Shown here in pieces: positions 25,334 to 33,853 of a DNA stretch of 64,000 bases; positions within the stretch are counted from its first letter, which is position 1; each line of letters starts with the position of its first letter. This DNA is from Pelomonas candidula (GTDB lineage Bacteria; Pseudomonadota; Gammaproteobacteria; Burkholderiales; Burkholderiaceae_C). Under the pieces are notes generated by a model that was given only the letters and a program-made list of their open reading frames with translations, was not told the origin of the DNA and ran no database searches. Location of the stretch: positions 42,718-106,717 of the forward strand of contig NZ_JBIGIC010000016.1 in assembly GCF_043555985.1 (NCBI RefSeq). The letters run 5' to 3'. The position numbers and the translations under genes were made by a program.

Positions 25334-27583
25334 ATGCCAGATCAACTTCCCGCCCCATCGACTCATCCTCAAACGGCCGCCCTCCATGGGCGACTCCTGG
25401 CTGGGGAAAACGTGGTGGCCACGCTGGAGGTTGACCTGGACGCCCACGGGCACTTCGGCCAGGGCCTGATCGCGTTGACGAATGCACACCTGCTGGCGTT
25501 CGAGCCCGCCAGCGGCTCGTGGAGCGATTTCCCGCTCGCGCCGGGGCTGGCTCTCAAGCTCAGCGACCATGGCGGCCTGGCCTTCCTGGAACTTTTTGAC
25601 ACCGAAAAGAGGCTGGCGCGCTGGCGCTTCACGCTGGCCGGCAACCCGGCCGCCGTCAAGCTGGTGGACGCCTTCGAGCGCGAGCAGCAGCGCCGTGCCG
25701 GCGAGCCCGTGCGTGTCGACGAGGAGGAGGGTGAGGACTTCGACTTCGGCGAATCCAGCAAGCCGCCCAGCACCTGGGTGCTGCTGCGGCTGTGGCGCTT
25801 CGCGCGGCCCTACCAGGGCCAGCTGCTGCTGGGCTTTGCGCTGATGCTCGGCGCGACCGGCGCGACGCTGGTGTCGCCCTACCTGACCATGCCGCTGATG
25901 GACAGGGTGCTGATCCCGTTCCAGAACGGCCAGGCCATCGACCCCGGCCTCGTCACGCTGCTGCTGGGCGGCCTGCTGGGTGCGGCGCTGGTGTCCTGGG
26001 CCATGGGCTGGGCCAAGACCTACCTGCTGTCGCTGGTGTCCGAGCGTATCGCGGCCGACCTGCGCACCACGACGTTCGAACACCTGCTGGGCCTGTCGCT
26101 GGAGTACTTCGGCAACAAGCGCACCGGCGACCTGATGTCGCGCATCGGGTCGGAGACCGACCGCATCAGCGTGTTCCTGTCGCTGCACGCGCTGGACTTC
26201 ATCACCGACGTGCTGATGCTGGCGATGACGTCCATCATCCTGTTCAGCATCCACCCCGGCCTCGCGCTGGCGACGCTGGTGCCGCTGCCGTTCATTGCCT
26301 GGCTGATCCACCTCGTGCGCGACCGGCTGCGCACCGGCTTCGAGAAGATCGACCGCGTCTGGGGCGAGATCACCAATGTGCTGGCCGACACCATCCCCGG
26401 CATCCGCGTCGTCAAGGCCTTCGCTCAGGAGTCGCGCGAGGCGCGACGCTTCAAGGAGGCCAACATCAACAACCTGCACGTCAACGACCGGCTCAACAAG
26501 ACCTGGAGCCTGTTCACGCCCACGGTCGCGCTGCTGACCGAGATGGGCCTGCTGGTGGTGTGGGGCGTGGGCATCTGGCTGATCGCGCACCAGAGCATCA
26601 CGGTGGGCACGCTGACCGCCTTCCTGGCCTACATCGGCCGCTTCTACGGCCGTCTCGACTCGATGAGCCGCATCGTGTCCGTCACGCAGAAGGCCGCGGC
26701 CGGCGCCAAGCGCATCTTCGACATCCTGGACCACGTCTCGAACGTGCCCGACCCGGTGAACCCGCAGCCGTTCGAGAACGTCACCGGCGCGATCTCGATG
26801 CAGGGCGTCAACTTCCGCTACGGCTCGCGTTCCATCATCCGCTCGCTGAACCTGGACATCCGCCCCGGCGAGATGGTGGGCCTGGTGGGCCACAGCGGCT
26901 CGGGCAAGAGCACGCTGGTCAACCTGATCTGCCGCTTCTACGACGTGACCGAGGGCGGCATCAAGGTCGACGGCGTGGACCTGCGCCGCGTCAAGGTGGC
27001 CGACTACCGCCGCCACATCGGCCTGGTGCTGCAGGAGCCCTTCCTGTTCTTCGGCACCATCGCCGAGAACATCGCCTACGGCAAGCCCGACGCGACGCGC
27101 GACGAGATCGTCGCCGCCGCCCGCGCGGCCCATGCGCACGAGTTCATCCTGCGCCTGCCGCACGGCTACGACAGCCTCGTCGGCGAGCGCGGCCAGGGCC
27201 TGTCGGGAGGCGAGCGCCAGCGCATCTCCATCGCCCGCGCGCTGTTGATCGACCCTGCCATCCTCATCCTCGACGAGGCCACGTCCGCGGTCGACACCGA
27301 GACCGAGAAGGAAATCCAGCGGGCTCTCGACAACCTCGTGAAGGGCCGCACCACCATCGCCATCGCCCACCGCCTGTCCACGCTGCGCAAGGCCGACCGG
27401 CTCGTCGTCATGGATCGCGGCGAGATCGTCGAGCTGGGCCCGCACGACGAGCTGATCGCGCTGCAGGGGCACTACTGGCGGCTGTGGGAGGCGCAGGCCC
27501 GCCGCGTCGATGCTGAAGGCGACGAAGACAGCGGCCTGATGGTCGTCGCGCCCAACCCCAACGCGCATACGGTGAACGCATGA
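25334..27583 (+). CDS. Cyanophycin-locus ABC exporter with N-terminal extension
   Basis: A 749-aa half-size ABC transporter. An unusual 145-residue N-terminal domain, ending in an acidic stretch EEEGEDFDFGE, precedes six membrane helices (about 155-450) and one nucleotide-binding domain with Walker A GHSGSGKST (519-527), signature LSGGERQR, Walker B ILILDEAT and the H-loop AIAHRLST. Similar proteins sit beside cphA in many betaproteobacteria and are described as cyanophycin-metabolism-associated. The cargo is unknown. The gene is divergent from the synthetase genes (89 bp) and overlaps the DUF1854 gene by four bases (ATGA). Confidence 0.93.
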   Translation: MPDQLPAPSTHPQTAALHGRLLAGENVVATLEVDLDAHGHFGQGLIALTNAHLLAFEPASGSWSDFPLAPGLALKLSDHGGLAFLELFDTEKRLARWRFTLAGNPAAVKLVDAFEREQQRRAGEPVRVDEEEGEDFDFGESSKPPSTWVLLRLWRFARPYQGQLLLGFALMLGATGATLVSPYLTMPLMDRVLIPFQNGQAIDPGLVTLLLGGLLGAALVSWAMGWAKTYLLSLVSERIAADLRTTTFEHLLGLSLEYFGNKRTGDLMSRIGSETDRISVFLSLHALDFITDVLMLAMTSIILFSIHPGLALATLVPLPFIAWLIHLVRDRLRTGFEKIDRVWGEITNVLADTIPGIRVVKAFAQESREARRFKEANINNLHVNDRLNKTWSLFTPTVALLTEMGLLVVWGVGIWLIAHQSITVGTLTAFLAYIGRFYGRLDSMSRIVSVTQKAAAGAKRIFDILDHVSNVPDPVNPQPFENVTGAISMQGVNFRYGSRSIIRSLNLDIRPGEMVGLVGHSGSGKSTLVNLICRFYDVTEGGIKVDGVDLRRVKVADYRRHIGLVLQEPFLFFGTIAENIAYGKPDATRDEIVAAARAAHAHEFILRLPHGYDSLVGERGQGLSGGERQRISIARALLIDPAILILDEATSAVDTETEKEIQRALDNLVKGRTTIAIAHRLSTLRKADRLVVMDRGEIVELGPHDELIALQGHYWRLWEAQARRVDAEGDEDSGLMVVAPNPNAHTVNA

Positions 27584-28053
27584 GCAACCTGCCTTTTCGC
27601 GACCTGGCGCTCGACGCCAATGGCCGCCTGGTGCTGACCGACCTGGACGGTGCCACCCACGTCGGCGTGACGCCTGTGCGCGCCCATCCGATCTCTGCGC
27701 CCGACGAGGGCGTGTCGCTGGTCGGCGTGCATGGCCATGAGCTGGCCTGGGTCGAACGCATCTCCGCGCTGCCCGACGGCCCGCGCCGCCTGCTGGAGGC
27801 CGAGCTGGCCGCGCGCGAGTTCCACCCCGTGCTCAAGCGGCTGATCTCGGTGAACACCTTCGCGACTCCCAGCACCTGGCGCATTGAGACCGACCGCGGC
27901 GAGATCGACTTCGTGCTGAAGAGCGAGGAGGACATCCGCCGTCTCGAGGAAGGCCGGCTGCTCATCACGTCCACGCATGGCGTGCAGCTGCAGGTGCCGG
28001 ACCGCTGGGCGCTGGACAGGGCATCGAAGCGGCTGCTGGAGCGCTTCCTCTAA
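27580..28053 (+). CDS. DUF1854 family protein of the cyanophycin locus
   Basis: A 157-aa soluble protein matching the DUF1854 family, found almost only next to cyanophycin synthetase and its ABC partner. It begins MSNLPFRDLALDANGRLVL and contains HPVLKRLISVNTFATPSTWRIETDRG, EIDFVLKSEEDIRRLEEGRLLITSTHGVQLQVPD and a short C-terminal helix. No catalytic motif is evident. It is translationally coupled to the ABC gene by ATGA, so the two products probably work together, for example in granule-related peptide handling (inference). Confidence 0.9.
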   Translation: MSNLPFRDLALDANGRLVLTDLDGATHVGVTPVRAHPISAPDEGVSLVGVHGHELAWVERISALPDGPRRLLEAELAAREFHPVLKRLISVNTFATPSTWRIETDRGEIDFVLKSEEDIRRLEEGRLLITSTHGVQLQVPDRWALDRASKRLLERFL

Positions 28054-28080
28054 CCGCGGCCCGGCGCCGCTGGAGCTGTC

Positions 28081-28875
28081 ATGAAGACCCTGCTCGGTGC
28101 CGCACTGATCTGCTTCACGGCGCTGGCGCACGCCGCACCCGGCTGCGACGCGCGCTGGCAGCACGAGGTGCAGGCCCGCCTGGGTGGCGACGGCCATGGT
28201 CCCGACCTCGGCTCGGCCGAATGGCAGGGCGCCGTCGAACACGAGTTGGGCCTGCGCGACGCGCCCGAGCGAGGCAGCCCGGCCTGGTGCCGGCGCGTGC
28301 AGCAGGCGCTGGACGAGTCCCGCCGTGCGCCCACCTGCCGCACTCGCCAAGCCCGCGGCAGCGTGGAGGAGCTGGTCTGTCAGCGCGCCGGGCTGGCACT
28401 GCTGGATACCCGTGTCGCCCAGGCGTTTGCGGGCGCGCAGCGCCGCGCGGTGAACAAGCACCCGCCGGTGCTGGCCGCCGAGCAGCAAGGCTGGCGCCGC
28501 GAGCGGCACGACTGCTGGAAGGCCGGGGCCGACCCGGCCGCGCCCGGCGCCATCGAGGCCCGCGCTGCCTGCGTGCGCGAGTCGTCGATGCGGCGCCTGC
28601 TGGAGCTGCAGGCGCGCTACCGGCTCGTGGCGGTGTCGGCCACGGCACGCTGGCGTTGCGAGGACGGCAGCGAGGTTGCCGTCCGGTTCTTCAACGCGAC
28701 GGAGCCGCCCAGCCTCATCGCCGAGCGGGGTGACCAGCAATCGCTGATGACGCAACAGCCCGCCGCCAGCGGCAGCCGCTACGCCGGGCGCAACGAAAGC
28801 TACTGGGAGCACCAGGGCGAGGCCCGCGTCGTCTGGGGCTGGCAAGCGCCCGAGCTGCGCTGCATGAAGGAGTGA
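28081..28875 (+). CDS. Secreted LprI-like/MliC-like lysozyme inhibitor candidate
   Basis: A 264-aa exported protein with a signal peptide ending LAHA. Residues about 85-185 form an LprI/DUF1311-like region: ELVCQRAGLALLDTRVAQAF, EQQGWRRERHDCW and ARAACVRESSMRRLLEL give the paired Cys and helix pattern. Residues about 190-264 look like an MliC/PliC C-type lysozyme inhibitor domain: ARWRCEDGSEVAVRF, AASGSRYAGRNESYWEHQGEA and the closing Cys in ELRCMKE, with the G-x-R-Y motif that enters the lysozyme active site. Both domains are linked to lysozyme inhibition in the envelope. It starts 27 bp after the DUF1854 gene. Confidence 0.82.
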   Translation: MKTLLGAALICFTALAHAAPGCDARWQHEVQARLGGDGHGPDLGSAEWQGAVEHELGLRDAPERGSPAWCRRVQQALDESRRAPTCRTRQARGSVEELVCQRAGLALLDTRVAQAFAGAQRRAVNKHPPVLAAEQQGWRRERHDCWKAGADPAAPGAIEARAACVRESSMRRLLELQARYRLVAVSATARWRCEDGSEVAVRFFNATEPPSLIAERGDQQSLMTQQPAASGSRYAGRNESYWEHQGEARVVWGWQAPELRCMKE

Positions 28876-28880
28876 CCGCC

Positions 28881-29294
28881 ATGTTCCGCCTGCTCGGCCT
28901 CGACCACCTCGTGCTGCGCATCGTCGACCTCGACGCGATGCTGGCCTTCTACGTCGGCGTGCTGGGTTGCAGCATCGAGCGCCGGCAGGACGAGATCGGC
29001 CTCGTGCAGCTGCGCGCCGGCCGGTCGCTGATCGACCTCGTGACGGTGGACGCCAAGCTGGGCCGCATGGGCGGCGCGGCACCGGGCGTGGAAGGGCGCA
29101 ACCTCGACCACTTCTGCCTGCGCGTCGAGCCCTTCGACGGCGACGCCCTTCGCGCCCACCTCGCGGCGCATGGCGTGCAGGCCGGCGCGACCGAAAGCCG
29201 CTACGGCGCGGAGGGCGAAGGCCCGTCGATCTACTTCAGCGACCCCGAGGGTAACGTCGTCGAGTTCAAGGGGCCGCCCGGGAGCGTCGCATGA
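28881..29294 (+). CDS. VOC (glyoxalase/dioxygenase superfamily) protein
   Basis: A 137-aa vicinal-oxygen-chelate protein. The two beta-alpha-beta-beta-beta halves are visible, with LDHLVLRIVDLDAMLAFY at the start, NLDHFCLRVEPFDG opening the second half, and IYFSDPEGNVVEFKG at the end. His and Glu in these positions (HLV, DHF, VEF) are the usual metal ligands. The ATG at 28881 has AAGGAG eight bases upstream. Its reaction is unknown; lyase or hydrolase of a small electrophile is typical. Its stop overlaps the next gene by four bases. Confidence 0.9.
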   Translation: MFRLLGLDHLVLRIVDLDAMLAFYVGVLGCSIERRQDEIGLVQLRAGRSLIDLVTVDAKLGRMGGAAPGVEGRNLDHFCLRVEPFDGDALRAHLAAHGVQAGATESRYGAEGEGPSIYFSDPEGNVVEFKGPPGSVA

Positions 29295-29767
29295 AACCTC
29301 TGACCCGTGCCATCGTCTGGGGCGGCCTGCTGGCCGGTTCCGGCGACCTCGTCTTCGCGCTGAGCTACTACGGCATGAAGTTGAGCGTGTTCCAGGGCGT
29401 CGCCGCCGGCCTCATCGGCCGCGAAGCGGCCTTCGGTGGCGGGCCGGCGACGTTTGCGCTGGGCGTGGTGCTTCACTACGCCATCGCGCTGGTCTGGGCG
29501 GCGATCTTCTGTGTCGCGGGTCGGCGCCTGCCGGCTTTGCTGCGCAACGCCGCGGCGGCCGGGCTGGCCTACGGCCTCGTCGTCTACTTCGGCATGAACC
29601 ACGTCGTGCTGCCGCTGTCGGCGCTGCATCTGCCCTTCCTGCCGCTGCGCATCGACGGCGCGGCCATCGCGGCGCACTGCCTGCTGTTCGGCTTCCCGAT
29701 CGGCCTGGCCGCACGCCGCGTGCTGATGGGCGGCCCGCCGCACGGCGAGGGCGCGACGCCTGACTGA
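29291..29767 (+). CDS. Four-helix integral membrane protein, unknown function
   Basis: A 158-aa inner-membrane protein with four predicted helices (about 9-28, 52-78, 87-105, 122-146) and a short cytoplasmic tail. The pattern, including GGLLAGSGDLVFALSYYGM and HYAIALVWAAIFC, resembles DUF1440-type small membrane proteins, but I cannot assign a function. It overlaps the VOC gene by four bases, so the pair is coupled. Confidence 0.8.
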   Translation: MKPLTRAIVWGGLLAGSGDLVFALSYYGMKLSVFQGVAAGLIGREAAFGGGPATFALGVVLHYAIALVWAAIFCVAGRRLPALLRNAAAAGLAYGLVVYFGMNHVVLPLSALHLPFLPLRIDGAAIAAHCLLFGFPIGLAARRVLMGGPPHGEGATPD

Positions 29768-29860
29768 GCGCTGCTGGTTTGCGCTGGGTCAAGACTCGGC
29801 CATTCGGCAGCGCGACGCCTGCTGCGCGTAACCGGACTTTCATGCGCGCCGGTCAGGCTG

Positions 29861-29883
29861 CGGACACGCGTTGCGCGTGTCCG
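29861..29883 (+). promoter_or_regulatory. Perfect hairpin abutting a Shine-Dalgarno sequence
   Basis: CGGACACGCG-TTG-CGCGTGTCCG has 10-bp perfect arms and ends directly at the strong ribosome-binding site GAGGAGG (29883-29889) of the gene starting at 29900. It could be an insulator or terminator of upstream transcripts, or a translational control hairpin. Confidence 0.5.
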
Positions 29884-29899
29884 AGGAGGCTTCTCCATC

Positions 29900-30502
29900 A
29901 TGTCCATGTTCTGGGACCAGGTCCGTACCCTGCGCTGGGACGACCACCGCTACTACCACCAGTGCCGCTTCAACCAGGCGCTGCACCTCGTCAGCGCGAT
30001 CAGCTTCCTGGTCGCCTACGGGCTGCTGTTCTTCGACCCCGCCGCGGCGGCCTGGCTGGGCTGGTGCGTCGGCATGGTCACGCGGCAGAGCGGCCACATC
30101 TTCTTCGAACCGCGTGGCTATGACCACGTCAACGGCGCCAGCGACGCGCACAAGGAGGCCATCAAGGCCGGCTTCAACATGCGCCGCAAGGCCGTGCTGA
30201 TCGGCGTCTGGCTGGCCGTGCCGGCGCTGCTGGCGCTCAGCCGCGGCCTGTTCGGGCTCATCGAGCCGGCAGTCGGCACCTCGGGCTATCTGCACGACGT
30301 CGGGTGGGCCTGGCTGATGCTGGGCGCCTCCGGCCTCGTGCTGCGCGGCCTGCAGCTGGCCGTGCTGCGCAGCCCGAGCTGGGGGCTGGCCTGGGTCGTC
30401 AAGATCCTGACCGACCCGCTGCACAACGTCGACATCTACTGGCGCTCGCCGCTGGCACTGCTGCGCGGCCAGCGCTACGACCCCATCGAGCACGGCCACT
30501 GA
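29900..30502 (+). CDS. Integral membrane protein, unknown function
   Basis: A 200-aa membrane protein with about four helices (residues 32-50, 53-65, 93-112, 130-155). Distinctive features are the polar N-terminus FWDQVRTLRWDDHRYYHQ, the loop VGMVTRQSGHIFFEPRGYDHVN and the C-terminal KILTDPLHNVDIYWRSP. The His-rich loops could bind a metal, in the manner of small fatty-acid-hydroxylase-like or Mpo1-like proteins, but this is only a resemblance. A strong GAGGAGG site precedes the ATG by ten bases. Confidence 0.8.
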   Translation: MSMFWDQVRTLRWDDHRYYHQCRFNQALHLVSAISFLVAYGLLFFDPAAAAWLGWCVGMVTRQSGHIFFEPRGYDHVNGASDAHKEAIKAGFNMRRKAVLIGVWLAVPALLALSRGLFGLIEPAVGTSGYLHDVGWAWLMLGASGLVLRGLQLAVLRSPSWGLAWVVKILTDPLHNVDIYWRSPLALLRGQRYDPIEHGH

Positions 30503-30518
30503 CAGCGGCGCTTGCACA

Positions 30519-31676
30519 ATGGCGGGCACCATGCCCGCCTTGCCTGCCAAGCTGCCCAACACGGGCACCACCATCTTCACCGTCATGTCGGCGCTGGCCG
30601 CCGAGCACGGCGCCGTCAATCTCGGCCAGGGCTTCCCGGACTTCGGCGCCGACCCGGTGCTGCTGCAGGCTGTCACCGACGCGATGGCCGCGGGCCACAA
30701 CCAGTACCCGCCGATGACAGGCGTGCCGGCGCTGCGACAGGCCATCGCGGCCAAGCTCAACGGACTCTACGGCTCGGCCTACGACGCGGACCGCGACATC
30801 ACCGTCACGGCCGGCGGCACGCAGGGCCTCATCACGGCGCTGCATGCCTGCGTCGGTGCGGGCGACGAGGTCATCATCCTGGAGCCGGCCTACGACAGCT
30901 ACGACCCCGCCATCCGCCTCGCCGGCGCCGTGCCGGTGGGCGTGCCGATGACGGGGGACTACCGCATCGACTGGGCGGCCGTGCGCGCCGCCATCACGCC
31001 GCGTACGCGGGCGCTGGTCATCAACACGCCGCACAACCCCAGCGGCCGCGTCGCCACCAGCGACGACCTGCGCGAGCTGGAGCGCATCGCCGAAGCGCAT
31101 GACCTGTTCGTCGTCAGCGACGAGGTCTACGAGCACATGGTCTTCGATGGTGCGCCGCACGAGAGCGTGGCGCGCTTTCCTGGGCTGCGCGAACGCAGCT
31201 TCCTCGTCAGCAGCTTCGGCAAGACCTTCCACGTGACGGGCTGGAAGGTCGGCTTCGTCGCCGCGCCGCCGGCCCTGAGTGCGGCGTTCCGGCGGCTGCA
31301 CCAGTACACGGTGTTCACGGTCCACACGCCGACGCAGCACGCACTCGCCGCCTACCTCGCCGACCCGGCGCCATGGCAGGGCCTGAGCGGCTTCTACCAG
31401 GCCAAGCGCGACGCCTTCCGCGCCGCGCTCGCCGAGACAGGGTTGAAGCTGCTGCCCTGCGAAGGCACCTACTTCCAGACGGTGGACTACCGCGCCCTGT
31501 CTGACCGCTCCGAGCTGGACTTCGCCAAGTGGCTGACGACCGAGATCGGCGTCGCCGCGATCCCGCTGTCGGTCTTCTACCAGCAGCCGCAGGAGCGGCG
31601 GCATGTGCGGTTCTGCTTCGCGAAGCGGGACGAGACGCTGGCCGAAGCAACGAGGCGGCTGGCGAGGCTGGCATGA
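30519..31676 (+). CDS. Methionine aminotransferase (YbdL/KAT-like class I)
   Basis: A PLP-dependent class I aminotransferase of 385 aa (381 if ATG 30531 is used). The substrate-binding LGQGFPDFGADP, the phosphate-binding TAGGTQGL, VINTPHNPSGRVA, SDEVYEHMVFDG and the PLP lysine in SSFGKTFHVTGWKVGF (K235 from the first ATG) are present. This matches the YbdL group, which prefers methionine and closes the methionine salvage cycle, and resembles kynurenine aminotransferases. It lies 16 bp after the membrane protein gene and overlaps the TPR gene by four bases. Confidence 0.92.
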   Translation: MAGTMPALPAKLPNTGTTIFTVMSALAAEHGAVNLGQGFPDFGADPVLLQAVTDAMAAGHNQYPPMTGVPALRQAIAAKLNGLYGSAYDADRDITVTAGGTQGLITALHACVGAGDEVIILEPAYDSYDPAIRLAGAVPVGVPMTGDYRIDWAAVRAAITPRTRALVINTPHNPSGRVATSDDLRELERIAEAHDLFVVSDEVYEHMVFDGAPHESVARFPGLRERSFLVSSFGKTFHVTGWKVGFVAAPPALSAAFRRLHQYTVFTVHTPTQHALAAYLADPAPWQGLSGFYQAKRDAFRAALAETGLKLLPCEGTYFQTVDYRALSDRSELDFAKWLTTEIGVAAIPLSVFYQQPQERRHVRFCFAKRDETLAEATRRLARLA

Positions 31677-32566
31677 GCAGCGATGCGAAGCAGCAGGCCC
31701 AGGACCTGCACGAGCAGGCGCATGCGCTCGATGGTGCCGACGACGACGAGGCGCTGCGCCTGTACCACGAGGCGCTCCAACTCGATCCGGCGCGTCCGTC
31801 GACGCTCTACAACCTCGGCCTCATCCACAAGTACCGTGGCGAATGGGTCGAGTCGCGCGAGTTCAATCGCCGTTCCGTCGAGCTGCAGCCGGATGGCGAG
31901 GCGGCGAACTGGAATCTCGCCATCGCCGCGACGGCGCTGTGCGACTGGGCCACGGCGCGGGCCGCATGGCAGCGTCTGGGCATCAAGGTGGCCGAAGGTG
32001 ACGGACCCATCGACGACGATTTCGGCACGGCGCCGGTGCGCCTCAACCCCGACACCCATGGCGAGGTGGTCTGGGGCAAGCGCATCGATCCCGTGCGGGT
32101 GCTCATCATGAACATCCCGTTCCCGGCCTCGGGTTTCAGGCTCGGCGACATCGTCCTTCACGATGGGGCACCCACCGGGACGCGGACCTCCGGAGGGCGC
32201 GAGTACGACGTCTTCAACGTACTGGAGCTGCATGCTCCTTCGCGCATGGCGACCTTCGAGCTGGACGTCGAGGTCGGGTCGCCCGACGCCATCGAGGCGC
32301 TTGACGAGATGGCGTCCGGCGCGCACGTCTACGTCGAGGACTGGACGTCCACCGTCCGCATGCTCTGCAAGGCCTGTAGCGAAGGCACCCCTCACGAGCA
32401 TCACGATGAAGACGGTGGCCGGGACGACAGCTGGGCCGAGCGACGCACGCTGGGTGCTGCGGCGGAGGACGAAGCGACCCTTCGCGCGACGCTCGCGCTT
32501 TGGGATGCGCCCGGGCGCCGTGTGATCGGGCTGGCACTGGCGCTGTCACCGTCGACCTCCAACTAG
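31673..32566 (+). CDS. Tetratricopeptide-repeat protein
   Basis: A 297-aa protein. Residues about 10-115 form three TPR-like helix pairs, including LYHEALQLDPARPSTLYNLG and EFNRRSVELQPDGEAANWNLA. The remaining part is a mixed alpha/beta domain with DPVRVLIMNIPFPASGFRLGD, YDVFNVLELHAPSRMATFELD and a His/Asp-rich stretch HEHHDEDGGRDD. No catalytic family is recognised; it probably mediates protein-protein interaction. It overlaps the aminotransferase gene by ATGA. Confidence 0.8.
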   Translation: MSSDAKQQAQDLHEQAHALDGADDDEALRLYHEALQLDPARPSTLYNLGLIHKYRGEWVESREFNRRSVELQPDGEAANWNLAIAATALCDWATARAAWQRLGIKVAEGDGPIDDDFGTAPVRLNPDTHGEVVWGKRIDPVRVLIMNIPFPASGFRLGDIVLHDGAPTGTRTSGGREYDVFNVLELHAPSRMATFELDVEVGSPDAIEALDEMASGAHVYVEDWTSTVRMLCKACSEGTPHEHHDEDGGRDDSWAERRTLGAAAEDEATLRATLALWDAPGRRVIGLALALSPSTSN

Positions 32567-32578
32567 GGCTCCGTTGGC

Positions 32579-33346
32579 ATGCCCCGTGCTAACCCTGAGG
32601 CAAGGCCGGCAGGCCTGCCAGCAGTGGCGATGCCGGTCGTGAACCAGATCACGGAGTCCAAGATGCTGCACCTCTCGCATGCCCCCACCGATGCACCAAA
32701 GCGGGCAGCCGCTGCACCCAAGCAGACGGCAGGCGAGCTATTCAGCAAGTCCATCAACTTGTCGGGCCGGCGCCGCTTCACGTCGCAGCGACTGGTGCTC
32801 TACGCGCTGCTGGCCTCGCAGGGGCGCGAGGGCGCGCTCGCCACGGCCCACGATGCGCTGGCGATCTTCCGCGACGCGCACGCCGCGCTGCTGGATGGCG
32901 AGCTGTCGCCCAAGTTGATGGGCGGCGAGCTGAAGGAGGCCTATTTCGGTGCAGACAAGGCCAACGAGCGAATCGTCGCCTTCGTCGAGCTGGCGCAGCG
33001 CACGCTGGATGCGTTGGCCGCGCACATGCACAGCGCCGCATCGCTGCTGGAGGAATTGGTGGACGCCGCCACGCCGCTGCTGGCCACGCTGAACCGCCTG
33101 ACCCAGCTCTACGAGGACCTCGCCCGCCAGCAGGCCGCGTCGGCCAAGAAGCAGCTGACGGCCGTCATGGGCGACATCGAGCTGATCGCCAAGCATGCGC
33201 GCATCGTGTCGTTCAACGCCCAGGTCGTCGCGGCGCGCGCGGGTCACTCGGGTCGCGAGTTCGCCGTCGTGTCGGGCGAGCTGACGCAGATCACCGGCAA
33301 GCTCGACGGCCTCGTCCGCGAGGCGGTGCGCAGCGCCGTGGCCTGA
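32579..33346 (+). CDS. Soluble PilJ/NIT-like chemosensory-type protein
   Basis: A protein of up to 255 aa without membrane helices. Residues about 57-80 (SINLSGRRRFTSQRLVLYALLAS) match the PilJ N-terminal sensor motif I-N-L-x-G-x-x-R-x-x-S-Q-R found in type IV pili methyl-accepting proteins and NIT-type sensors. The C-terminal 60 residues (IELIAKHARIVSFNAQVVAARAGHSGREFAVVSGEL) resemble the tip of a methyl-accepting signalling hairpin. It could be a cytoplasmic chemoreceptor-like protein. The start is uncertain: ATGs at 32630 and 32663 also precede the conserved region. Confidence 0.75.
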   Translation: MPRANPEARPAGLPAVAMPVVNQITESKMLHLSHAPTDAPKRAAAAPKQTAGELFSKSINLSGRRRFTSQRLVLYALLASQGREGALATAHDALAIFRDAHAALLDGELSPKLMGGELKEAYFGADKANERIVAFVELAQRTLDALAAHMHSAASLLEELVDAATPLLATLNRLTQLYEDLARQQAASAKKQLTAVMGDIELIAKHARIVSFNAQVVAARAGHSGREFAVVSGELTQITGKLDGLVREAVRSAVA

Positions 33347-33349
33347 CGG

Positions 33350-33853
33350 TCAGCCGCCCAGCAGCGGGCCGAGGACGAACCAGACGAGGAAGTTGTGCGC
33401 GGCGTGGGTGCTGTAGGCCGCCACGGCCGCGAACCGGAAGCCGGCGGGCCGGCACAGCCAGTAGGCCAGCGCGAACAGGCTGCCGGCGACGAAGGTGGTC
33501 AGCCCGTGGCCCAGCCCGCCGTTCACCCAGTGCGCGCCGCCGAACAGCGTGGCGCTCGCCATCACGCAGGCCAGCGCCGGGGCCCGCAGCCGGCGCAGCG
33601 GCTCGATGGGCAGGCACTGGCCCAGCAGCGTCTCCCAGGCCGGAAACAGGAACACGCCCAGCAGCAGGAAGCCCAGCGAACTGAGTTCGCCCATGTTGCC
33701 CGCTGCGGACTCGCCGAACCAGCCGTCCGGCAGCAGCGCGTTGGCCAGCAGCGCCGTGCCGAGGCTGGCCGGCGCAGTGCACAGCGACAGACCCAGGCCC
33801 AGCCCGAAGGCGGCGGTCCAGGGGCGGCGGGCCAGCAGTGCGGGCCAGTTCAT
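33350..33853 (-). CDS. CPBP-like intramembrane protease family protein
   Basis: A 167-aa membrane protein with about five helices. Two of the three CPBP/Abi motifs are readable: an F-x-x-x-H motif in LFGGAHWVNGG and an H-x-x-x-N motif in THAAHNFLVW. The first motif, normally E-E-x-x-x-R, appears as WETLLGQ, so one glutamate and the arginine are lost. It may therefore be an inactive or divergent member. The start ATG 33853 overlaps the MerR regulator stop by four bases, so regulator and membrane protein are made from one transcript. Confidence 0.75.
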   Translation of the reverse strand: MNWPALLARRPWTAAFGLGLGLSLCTAPASLGTALLANALLPDGWFGESAAGNMGELSSLGFLLLGVFLFPAWETLLGQCLPIEPLRRLRAPALACVMASATLFGGAHWVNGGLGHGLTTFVAGSLFALAYWLCRPAGFRFAAVAAYSTHAAHNFLVWFVLGPLLGG

